NCBI GenBank assembly: GCA_018857735.1
Contig: JABMCL010003179.1
Location: 1-64,000, forward strand
Source of the DNA: Alviniconcha marisindica
Taxonomy: Eukaryota > Mollusca > Gastropoda > Provannidae
Direction of reading: 5' to 3'
Length of the DNA: 64,000 nt
How positions within the stretch are numbered: position 1 is the stretch's first letter; each line of letters starts with the position of its first letter. A program made the translations under genes and the position numbers. Below, one piece after another: positions 1 to 9,830 of this stretch. The notes below the pieces were generated by a model that was given only the letters and a program-made list of their open reading frames with translations, did not search any database and had not been told where the DNA came from.

Positions 1-204
1 TGGCAAACTGTGACAGTTTTGCATGTAACCTTTGTGGTGTCAGCTACTTTTGAGAATGTTTTGCTATAGTTTTTTGTTCAACACCTGCCACTTATATGTT
101 AAAGTAGTCAGAAAGGTCACTGCTGCAAATAACCCATAGCACAGTTACCTGATGCTGGTGTATGCGTGAATACATGATTTTTTTACATGTGTTTTGTTTT
201 GCAG

Positions 205-303
205 AAACAGGGAGAGGTGAAAGGCAGTATTGTGTTAAATGACATGGTTGTCCTGGCAACAGTAAATGATGGGGCTCTGGATGGACACAAGAATGCTTTC
301 CAG
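205..303 (+). CDS. Tec-like exon 1 in window (PH domain, middle strands)
   Basis: 99 bp, 33 codons, phase 0 at both ends, preceded by a T-rich tract and gcag, followed by gtaggag. Encodes KQGEVKGSIVLND and ends HKNAFQ. The KGSI and FQ positions match strands of the Btk/Tec PH fold. Confidence 0.75.
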
Positions 304-3300
304 GTAGGAGATCTGGACACCTGTACTAAAACCAGATGTCTGTACTAAAACCAATTTTGTGAGGGCAAAGGGGATCTTTTTTAAATTTAGTGTTAGAAAT
401 TGGGAGAGTCACTGTACATAAATAAATATATTTGTAGGTTAATTTGTATTGGCTATTGGGCAATTCAGCGAAGCTGGTTTGCTAGAGTGAATGCGCTTTG
501 TAATCTTTCGTGCAAGATGTCGCGAGATGTCGCAGCACACTTTCGGGCCAATTTCTGAGTAGGCGTTGCTTCACACTGTGTATAACAGTGGAAGTTGAAC
601 CTAGAATTGCGAAGCAGTACAAATGCCAATACTGTTGCAGTTGCAAAAATTACTGTGGAAAGGGGGTTGAGGGTGGAAAAAAAGTGTCTTTTCATCATTT
701 TTTTGCTGACCAGAAGATCGCAAGTTTGTGGAAAAAATGCGTTTTGGGGCACCCTATAGCACGAGCAATAAGTTATTGCTTGTTGCCAGACACATTCTGA
801 CTAGGGCCTCAAAAAATGCCTTTAAAGTTGGCAGTGTAAAATTCCCAAATTCACTGTCACCGCCTTCCATTGTGAAGAAAGTACGCACCGGAAGTAAAAG
901 CAGCCAAGGGACTTAAGCGATGCCAGGCAAAAGTCAAGGGAGTTAACAACCCTGTCTGAATCGCCCAATAGACAGGCAATGAATTGATATTGATGCTTGT
1001 GATGGTGATGATGGTGAATATCTGATACCAGGTGGTGTACAGAGATGAAGAGGATAGACAGCAGTACCTGCTGTACCTGGTGGCTTCCAGCTCCGGTGAC
1101 CGGCAGGCCTGGGTCAATGCCATTGCCACAGGTATTACCACCGTTCTCATTGATGTCATTTGTCTTGTGTGTTTTTTACTCTTAGGCATTTAAATTTAAA
1201 TGAACTAGCCATCTCGGATTCAAATGAAAATGAACTCCTGGAGTGCTTGAAACAGCTGGGGGGGAAAACATCGTCTAGTAAAGGTTTTGCAATAGAAAGT
1301 ATGGTTGAGACAATGTTAAGTTTGTAAGTTGTTGGCATCACTGACACTTTTTTCTTGTGCTCTTTTCCACATTTTACACTTTTTCTCGCATTTCAGTTTA
1401 ATTTTAGGTCAAAATGTAGAAAAAAACAAGCAAGTAATTAATTGTTGAGGCGTTATATTTAGATCTGGAAGACCTTAAACAGAGAAAATTTGACAGGAAA
1501 AATGGACAGACAGAAAGTCATACTCCCTTCATAAAGAGCCTATTGGGTGCATCAGTCCCCCCCCCAGAAAGTCATACTCCCTTCATAAAGAGCCTATTGG
1601 GTGCATCAGTCCCCCCCCCCCCGAACCGAATCCAATTTTTGGCCCACAATGCCAAGCAGAGAGCAGAGGGGTTATCAAAAATCTGATCCTGGTGGGGACC
1701 ATTATTATTTTGGATGCCTTGGTCAGACACATGTTTCGCTACCTGAGTAGCTCATCAGTGACCACCGGCACATAATGGTGAGAGGATATCAGCCCGATAC
1801 TAGCGAAAGAAAACCACCATCTAGATTCATTTCAGTTTTATGTTGCCAAACTATAATAATAAATAATAATAATAACTATCCGCATTTCAGTTTTATGTCA
1901 CTGAAGTATCTTTGACATGTGGATTGTACACCAGAAGCTCTCAGTTCTGCATACAGGCCAAAGAAGAAATATGTATGGTTTGTTTGTTTTGTTTTTTGTT
2001 ACTGGTTAGAAAAAGATTCTGTAGTGTTTATTGCTATATAATGAATTTTTGAGGACGTATTGCAGTGGTCTAGAAAAGGGGTCATCTGTTCCGTTAACCA
2101 TTTGCAGTGTTCTAGAAAAAGGGTTATCTGTTGGGTTAACCATAATAAACTTTTAGCTCACTATAATTGGTCATTTTTGGCAAACTCAGCCAGCAAATGA
2201 AAGATTAATGCTACAGAATTAATTAATTAATTAAAATAACAAAAGTTCATAAACAAATAATGTTGGTTGGAACCAAGGTTAGTTCCTTTAATGTTAGGTG
2301 CATGAAATTAATTTCATATATTTTTTATTTTGTTCAGGCAATATTTCATGATCAGGCAACATTAACTGATACACATGTGGGGGGGCAGATGCCGCCAAGG
2401 CAGGTGCTACTGTCACAATATCATGGCAACATTAAGCGGTATACACTGGGCAGCATTAACTGATTGGCTGCATTATTAATTGATAGACATCAGGCAGCTT
2501 TAATTATATGCACCAGGTAGCATTCATCAATAATCATTATGCAACATTATTTGACATACACCAGGAAACATTGGTCAGTATTGGGCAGTTCAGTGAAGCT
2601 GGTTTGCACGAGTGAATGCCCTTTGTAATCTTTCGTGCAAGAAGTTGCGAGAGGTCACAGCGTCATTTCCAGGCTGATTTCTGAGTAGGCGTTGCTTCAC
2701 GCTGTGTATAACAGTGGAAGTTGAACTTAGAATTGCGAAGCAGTACAAATACCACCACTGTTGCAGTTGCAAAAATTACCGGGGAAAGGGGATGGAGGCT
2801 AGAAAAAAGTGTCTTCGTGTCATTTTTTGGCTGACAAGAAGATTGTGATTTTGTGGAAAAAATGCATTTTGGGGCATCCTATAGCATGAGCAACAAATTA
2901 TTGCTTGTTGCCAGACACATTCTGACGACGAGTCTCCAAAAATGCCTTTAAAATTGGCAGTGTAAAATTCGCAAATTCACTGTCACCACCTTCCATTGTG
3001 AAGAAAGTATGCGCTGGAAGTAAAAGCAGCCAAGGGACTTAACGATGCCTGGCAAAAGTCAGAGGAATTAACAACCCTGCCTGAACCGCCCAATACATCA
3101 GGCAGTATTAATCTGGATACATCAGGCAACCTTACTTGATGTACCTCAGGCAGCTTTAATTGATATACATCAGACTACATTACTTGATGTACATCAGGCA
3201 GCATTAATCGATACACATAAGGCAAATTAAGCAACATTAACTGAAACAAAGATAACATAAATTGATATACAGGTAACATTAACTGATAGACAAACAACAT

Positions 3301-3851
3301 TAACTGATGCACAGGCAACATTATTTGATGCACAGGCAATGTTAATTGATACACAGACAACATTAGTTAACACACAGGCAACAGTAGCTGACACACAGGC
3401 AAAGTTGGTAGGCAACATTGATACACAGGCAACATTGGTAGGCAACATTGATACACAGGCAACATTAACTGATACACAGGCAACACTAACTGATCTACAC
3501 CTATGTCCACAATGGGGCCTACAAGGACATTTTATTCATTTAGCCCCTGATGGGGTATGGAGAATTTCAAAAACATGAAACAGGCAAACAAAACCCCAAC
3601 AGATAGGTGACACAGTCACTGTATCATAATGTTTCGTGATCAGGCAACAGTAACTGAAGTGCATCAGACATTAATTGAGATACATGAAGCAACACCAGTG
3701 GATATACAGATATATATATATATATGTATATCCATTGCAGAGGCCGTTAAGGCGGGGGCCACTCTGTCACCATTTCACCACGGGGGTGTGTGGACAAAAA
3801 CCATGGGCAAGTTCAGCTGCTGCGGTCAGATTGCTCGGGATGCGCAGGGCT
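205..3851 (+). CDS. Tec/Btk-family PH domain plus Btk zinc motif, partial gene (three exons: 205-303, 1032-1131, 3741-3851)
   Basis: Three exons join in frame (phases 0, 1, 1) with AG/GT borders. The first two give the second half of a PH domain: KGSI near the start, NAFQVVY, then LYLVA and a conserved Trp in RQAWVNAI, as in Btk/Tec PH domains. The third gives a Btk motif: HHGGVW, then KFSCCGQIARDAQGC, with His, Cys-Cys and a final Cys 10 residues on, which coordinate zinc in the family. The His to CysCys gap is two residues longer than in Btk or Tec. PH-Btk modules bind phosphoinositides and open Tec tyrosine kinases; GAP1 RasGAPs carry a similar module, but the FQVV and KGSI spacing looks more Tec-like. 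The gene starts left of the window. No SH3, SH2 or kinase exon was found downstream, so the product may be truncated, or continue past a very large intron. Identification by eye only. Confidence 0.72.
456..968 (+). mobile_element. Non-autonomous DNA transposon copy 1, TA target duplication, possible THAP remnant
   Basis: 513 bp bounded by TA on both sides. Ends are inverted: TTGGGCAATTCAG at the left, and the right end reads TTGGGCGATTCAG on the other strand (12 of 13). A second copy of exactly the same length lies at 2581-3093. Inside, a + frame has CCSCKN, then KKVSFHHFFAD and LWKKCV, resembling a C2CH THAP zinc finger as found in P-type and related transposases. The TA duplication suggests Tc1/mariner-like integration, which does not normally go with THAP, so the family is open. 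Confidence 0.8.
1032..1131 (+). CDS. Tec-like exon 2 (PH domain C-terminal helix)
   Basis: 100 bp, phase 0 to phase 1, acceptor ataccag and donor gtatta. Encodes VVYRDEEDRQQYLLYLVA then RQAWVNAIAT. The Trp is the near-invariant residue of the C-terminal PH helix. Confidence 0.78.
1511..1620. repeat. 54-bp tandem duplication ending in poly-C
   Basis: Two near-identical 54-bp units starting cagaaagtcatactccc at 1511 and 1565, each ending in a run of C. Intronic; no coding content seen. Confidence 0.9.
2338..3690. repeat. Degenerate ~24-36 bp minisatellite, split by transposon copy 2
   Basis: Units of the type acaggcaacattaactgata recur from about 2338 to 2580 and again from 3094 to about 3500, with loose copies near 3640-3690. 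The reading frames through it (repeated TQATL) are a consequence of the repeat and are not a gene. Confidence 0.85.
2581..3093 (+). mobile_element. Non-autonomous DNA transposon copy 2, inside a minisatellite
   Basis: 513 bp, about 90% alike to 456-968 along its whole length by eye, again flanked by TA. Ends TTGGGCAGTTCAG and, inverted, TTGGGCGGTTCAG. It interrupts a cagg-caacatta minisatellite that resumes at 3094. The THAP-like frame has decayed. Confidence 0.82.
3741..3851 (+). CDS. Tec-like exon 3 (Btk zinc motif)
   Basis: 111 bp, phase 1 in and phase 1 out. Acceptor tccattgcag, donor gtgtgg, which is a weak donor. Carries the His/Cys-Cys/Cys zinc ligands of the Btk motif. If this donor is skipped the frame runs on into Ser-rich sequence (about 3852-3949) before a stop, which would end the protein just after the zinc motif. 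Confidence 0.75.
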
Positions 3852-4090
3852 GTGTGGAGAATGACTCTGCTCTTGCCGCTTTGTCACCCTCACCCCGCCC
3901 TGCTTCCTCATCGTCTTCCTCATCATCCTCTTCATCAGTGACTGCATGATGTTTTGTTTTGTAGAGAATGATTTTGCTCTGATTGCTCTGTCTTTATCAG
4001 TCCACCTTTGCTTTGTCATTGTCATCATCATGGTCAGGACCACATAATAATGTTTGGTATTTGGAGAATGACTGCTTTCACCACTCTTTC

Positions 4091-4133
<43 letters not shown>

Positions 4134-4545
4134 CCACCTTTTTTTCTTTACACAGTCTCTTTAACATGCACCAGACATGCCAGCATCAATAACTGAAACA
4201 GAATAAACACAGTTTTCATGTATGATTGTTAATCTGTCTGTTACTTGAAAAAATGGTGTACCTTGAAAATGTGTGCATGTTTTGTGTTGTCCTATTGAAA
4301 TCAGTGTTCTTTTGAACCTTTTGTGTGTTTGTACTCGCCTTTCTTCATCGCCATCACCCTCAGTGACTGCATGGTACTATTTGTTTTGTGGAGACTGGCT
4401 GCACCCACCACTCTCTCACCCCACCTTTTTGTCCTCCTCAGTGACTGCATGATGCTGTTTGTTTTGTGGAGAGTGACTGCGCCCATCACTCTCTCTCACA
4501 CCCCACCTTTTTGTCCTCCTCCTCAGTGACTGCATGATGTGTCAC
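3852..4545 (+). repeat. Minisatellite starting at the Btk-motif exon donor, with (CTGT)n
   Basis: Units with gtggagaatgactgc, then a C/T-rich stretch (caccactctctcacccc) and cagtgactgcatgatg recur at about 3852, 3961, 4059, 4388 and 4467. The first unit begins at the splice donor of the preceding exon. A pure CTGT microsatellite occupies about 4089-4133. Confidence 0.75.
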
Positions 4546-4810
4546 TAGGTCAGAGGTTTGTGTTTTGCAGTATATGTGAAGAGGCTTAAAATCTGACCGC
4601 TTTATTGCAGTGCCTGCTGCAGTTTGTGGTGTTGATGGTCCCTCAGTAAACCTTTGTGCATGGATGTTGGAACAGTTATCAGTACTGAAGAAAAATGGAA
4701 TTTTGTGATGGTTATCAGAGACAGTCCCACAGTGAGCTCTAAGCTTCACCTCCCATAGTTGCATTCTCACAAGCTTTCAATCAGGCTGCCATGTTGCACT
4801 CAACAAGTAA

Positions 4811-4942
4811 GGAAAGTGGGCTTTCCCATACGTAGGACCTGTGACCTGGAATTCCCTCCCCAAACCTCTGCATGATGCTCCAAGTCTTTCCTCCTTCAAA
4901 TCCAATCTGAAAACGTCCCTCTTCAAAAAGCATCTGTACTGA
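4811..4942 (+). mobile_element. LINE reverse-transcriptase C-terminal remnant
   Basis: Open frame GKWAFPYVGPVTWNSLP, then SSFKSNLKTSLFKKHLY and TGA. This is the typical carboxy end (xxWNSLP ... FKxxLKTxLF) of CR1/L2-type non-LTR retrotransposon polyproteins. 5' truncated. Confidence 0.72.
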
Positions 4943-5009
4943 GAACATTCACAGTCAGACCCACCAGGGTGTTCAACAAAGCTTGAATTACTAGTGTATT
5001 TTAATTTAA

Positions 5010-6580
5010 TCAAAATTATACGGAGTTATTCCGTGTATGCTGTTTTATGGATTGCCTGTTGTTCTTTTACTATTGTCGCATTCCCTATTTGTTTATTGGT
5101 TTGTAAAATGCAATTGCATTTTAATTATTATAGCAGTACAATTTTATTTTATTTTAAATTGTTTAATCAATTGGTCATAATCTTTGTCTTGTCAGATGGT
5201 ATTGTATTACCCTATCCTGTATTTCTTAGCTATGTATTACGAGTCTGATGTGTGAAGCTGTACTGCACTGGGAGCTCATTTTTAGAACTGGGACACGTGC
5301 ATTATAAATAAATAAAAATATTATTATTACTGTATTGACAGGAGGAATGCTTGATTTGAGACTGATTTCATCATTCAAATGAATGTGATTTGCCTTATTT
5401 TGATTGTGGCTCATGTCTTGTTATCAATGAACGTGCACCATTACTTTGAATGTTTTGTTTGGAATCCACCAGTCCTTTACCCTGTTGCTGTGCTGTAGCT
5501 TGGGGGGCAGTCAGCATGGCCACTCTTCCAGCTGCTTGCAGGACTGGCAGCCATTGGTGTTACCACTGCTGGCTACATTATTCCATGTTAGCTTTGTTTT
5601 GGTCCTTTTTTCTTCTTTTCTTCATTCCATTTACAATTGTGACCTTGCTTCATGTTCTTCGTCCTGCTGGGAATATCCCTGTTGATATGCAAACACTAAG
5701 ACTCAAGTTAAGCTGTGAGCTGTTGCATGATGATGCACACATTCTTGCCTCTTTTGTCAGCCCAAGACATGGACCTTACATTGTTTCTCACTTTTACTTT
5801 TTGATTTTGAGTATTCTGTATGACATTTTTAATTACTTTTAACTGGTATATATGAATGTCATTATCCATCAACAAGTTGACTTGAATCAAAATCTTTGAT
5901 TTTTAAGTGCCATTTGTGAAGAGGAAATTATGTATGTTGTTGAATTTATTGTTGTTAATATGTGTTGACTATTATTGACTGCCGTGATTGGAATTGTGAA
6001 ATGATGTCCTGTATACGGCACTGGTCAACACCTCTTTGTGTTTTTGAAACTAATTTGGAGCTCCAGAAAAGTTGATAAACAAAGGTGTGCATGCTTGCTT
6101 ACATATGCATGTGTGTAAGCATTCACACAATGACATACACCTGCATGTGTGCATGCGCACAAACATACACTCTAATGAGCTATGCAAGCATGTACATGGA
6201 CACACACACATATGCATGCATGCACATGCCCCTCCCTACACATACATCAACACACACATGCACACTTGCGAACACACTGAAATGATTAACACAAAAATCA
6301 GACTATTTCTGAGCTCTTTTAGTGAACAGAATGCATGTATGCTATGCAGTGCTGTGTTGGTTATCCAAAAGGTTAATGATGTTCATAAATGTTCATAAGC
6401 ACAGGGTAAATATGTGCAGGACTAAATATGTTTGACAATCAAGGAGGCAACAGCCACCCTCACCTCATTTAATTATTTCAAATTGCGTCATCATGCTTGA
6501 AACAATACTGTCACCTCTGTCATTTGTTTTGATTATGATTCGGTAAACAAAGTCTTTTGATCACCCATTGCAGACTGTGA
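5010..6580. other. Non-genic stretch, A/T-rich with CA/TG-rich segment
   Basis: No supported exon. 6080-6280 is rich in scattered cacaca/tgcatg. At about 5496-5590 an acceptor-like gctgtag is followed by an open hydrophobic frame (LAGLAAIGVTTAGYII) and a stop; it could be a last exon but has no recognisable family and no linked exons. Confidence 0.4.
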
Positions 6581-6639
6581 TATTTATTTAATTCTTGCTG
6601 AGGGCTTTGCAGCAGGAGTGACAACGAGAACAAGTGAAG

Positions 6640-6872
6640 ACCACTCTGATTCTGTCTCCTCTTTTAAAGCCACCCTCAAGACGCACCTGTTTAATAATTA
6701 TTTCTAAACTGTTTTTCACAGTCGTGCCTATCCCCTCATTAGATGTGCGAGTGTAGGCATGTGTGTGTGTGTGTGTGTGCATGTGTGTGTTTTGTGTTAC
6801 TGTAAAGCACCCTGTGCTCTCACCTTGTGCGGTAAATGGGCACTGTAGAAATCCTCTTTATTATTATTATTA
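6640..6872 (+). mobile_element. LINE 3' end, copy 1 (TTA tail)
   Basis: DSVSSFKATLKTHLFNNYF then stop at 6705-6707, a TG-rich spacer, the motif taaagcaccctgtgctctc, and aatcctctttattattatt. Aligns end to end with 62415-62656. 5' truncated. Confidence 0.8.
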
Positions 6873-6929
6873 ACACCAGTTTCCTGCCAGCTAGTACTTT
6901 TCCTGTGGTCCCTTTTGTAGACAAACACA

Positions 6930-7130
6930 GCTGGATTCACAAGGATAACTCGATACGCATGACTGGATTCACAGGGATAACTGGATTCACAGGTGTATTT
7001 ACACGGATAACTGGATTTGCAAGAATAACTTCACAGGGCTTAGTGCATTCTTAGGGATAAATGGGATTACAGGACTGCTGGATTCCCAGAGGTAACTGGA
7101 TTCACAAAGTCCTCAGGGATGACTGGATCC
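6930..7130. repeat. ~24-bp minisatellite (ggataactggattcaca)
   Basis: At least seven loose copies of actggattcacagggataa. Intergenic. Confidence 0.75.
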
Positions 7131-9060
7131 ACAAAACACTGTTGGCTCAGGAGTCTGGAGTCTTTTGAATAAGTTGTTCGAGTTTCTGGAAGTTGCTACT
7201 CTACAACTTTCCACTTGCATTGGTTGACGACACTAGGAGAGATGTAGTAGAAATAAACTTTATATTTGTGACATCTACCTTTGATATATAATATTAAACT
7301 ACTTTTTAGGGTATCATGTCTGTTGTCTTTAATGATATATTGTGCTATATATATTCCTCAATAGTTGTGACATATGTTACAACTTAAGTCTTTATAGTGT
7401 TACAGTCCTATTTAGGCAATATGTTTCAATATCATAGTAATATCAAGGCTGCAGCATCTATCATGGTCTTTAATATTATTGCCCTGTTTAGATATCAGTT
7501 GCTATTTAGATAATGATATCCATTGTTATTAATATGGCAGCCATATTTATGCAATGCCATCTCTCAGTGCTAATTGATATTATGGTCCCATTAAGACTGC
7601 CGTCTGTTATTTTTATTATTACACTCCTGTATAAGTTGTAACATGTCACTGCCATGATATTAGATGTACTTAGGTTATATAACATTCATTATTGTTATTT
7701 GCCTCAAGTTATTGTCCTGTTTATAACTGTCATCAACATTATTAAAGTCATGTTTAGGTTGTAACATTTGCCATAGCTAACAGCCTGAGACAGGTCCAAA
7801 ACACAAGACAATAATGGCAGCATGCTGGAAGAAAGAAAAAATGTAAATATTTGCAAGGCATGTTATTGACAAAAACGGCTGAGTGTGTTTCCTGTTCCAT
7901 TCCTATGGAAAGGACCCATAATAATAATAATGTACTCCTTCATGTGCTATTTTTCCAAATAACTGAAACAGTAAAAACAAATTTCCATGAGCGTGCACGC
8001 ACACAAAGGCACACACACAGACAATAGGATATGTGAAGAGGTGAGATTTCAAAGATAATTCACCATTATTTGGGGTCCTCCTTAAGTACATTCACCTCAC
8101 TGACAAGTTAATCTGTTTATAAATGCATATCTAGCATTGAAGAAACATACCACTGCCTAGTTCATTAGTGACAGGGTATTCATGTATTATGTATAGTTTA
8201 CGCAGATGTTCAGCTGTCAGTGGTTTATAATAATTTAAATAATGTGTTCATAAGTTAGGAGTTCATTTTTTTGTTTTGTTGAATAAACTGGTGAATGGGA
8301 ATATTGTTGTTTTTTCACTGTTATTGTTTTTTTGACTAACGTTTGTACAAATGTACTTGGTATTTTTATCATCCACACTTGGGTGCTTAGTTGTTTTTAT
8401 TTTTATATATGTATAGCAGTTTTGAAAAGACACCTGCACACAACAGACACAGTCTCACGACACGCACACACACAAAAACATTTACATCTTGACTTTACAA
8501 ATATATATTTTCCCCAGTTCCAGAAATCATATTTTTGTAACAGAGTGTTATACATCAGCTCAAAAAATTCAAAATATGCAAATAAATTTGCTGCATGATT
8601 CAAGACTTGTTCAGGACCCTGTCATGATTTTAATAAGTGACGCTGCAAAGAAGAGCATAATGAGAGAACAATGAACAACAAAACCAGCTGGATTTAAATC
8701 TCTCTCACTTACCCAGACCCCAACATTGACCACACAAATGACCACAGTCACTTCACAGAAATGAATACATCAAGTGCACATGCACTGCAGTAAAATGCCA
8801 CAGTCAGCACCTGTAAATCTGCTTTGTAATAAAACTTCCACACAGCTAATACACACACAAACGTTTTGCCATAAAATTGTCATGAAATTGTAGTTCATGA
8901 AATCAGCAGCTGTGTAACATCACACCATGGAAATCTTGCTCATAAGAGTCATATACATCATTTACAAAATGACCCTAGATGCATTCAACATGGACATATT
9001 AATACCACAACTTCTCCCACATGTTCAGTATTTCCCTCTGAATCCCCCCCTCTCTCTCTC

Positions 9061-9105
<45 letters not shown>

Positions 9106-9512
9106 TGAACACATAAACACACATATTCAATTCACAGACAATGACAAAACAGTTGCAAAAGACAAGAGTCAAGTGAATGTACAATATGCTTCCTTTTTCT
9201 AGTTTTTTCAATGCCAAACTGTTGACAAAGCAGTGTAAGGATGGAGGCAAGGATTAAGAGCAGCAACTAACCCTAGAATGCCACCAACAAAAAGGCCTCC
9301 TGGGGTGAACATTAAGACAGTTCAATCTGCAAACCACACAAAAGTTCTCAGTTCCATGCCAAAAAACTGAGACTTAAGAATTTGCCAATTTAAAAAATCA
9401 GTAAAAAAACAAAACAAAAAATGTAAAGAAGGAGAAAATACAGCCATGAAACAATTACAATCTTGAACACCTCAACCAGGACAACAACAACAGCAACAAA
9501 AGTAAAATAAAA

Positions 9513-9553
<41 letters not shown>

Positions 9554-9720
9554 GAAATCAGAAAAAATGCTGTCTCAACAACTCAAAAACATGAGCATCA
9601 ATAAAGAAAGAAAGAAAAAGACAAAAAAGCCAAGCTCTCTGACAATGATTCTCCCAGCTGACGAAACCACTGCACTTGCACAAGTCACACACACCCACAG
9701 AGGATTGGGCACAGTCGGCA
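7131..9720. other. ALG5 downstream region and probable 3' UTR
   Basis: No exon seen on either strand. A/T-rich with (CA)n at 9066-9101 and (AT)n at 9517-9549. A reverse-strand AATAAA-type signal (tttatt on +) near 8394-8401 could end the ALG5 transcript, giving about 1.3 kb of 3' UTR; this is inference. Confidence 0.35.
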
Positions 9721-9830
9721 CTATGCAGGTTTGGACTGGATCTTCCAGAAACCCAATCTGTAGCGCAAACTGATCAGCAGCAGGTCCTTCCCCATCTGGA
9801 GCCAGCTCCACAGCGGCACCATCTTTGTAC
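9721..9830 (-). CDS. ALG5: ALG5 exon 10 (last)
   Basis: 110 bp with TAG stop at 9721-9723. [20 protein letters not shown], then a short basic/hydrophobic tail. Its first 14 bases plus acceptor are the unit of the adjoining minisatellite. Confidence 0.95.
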
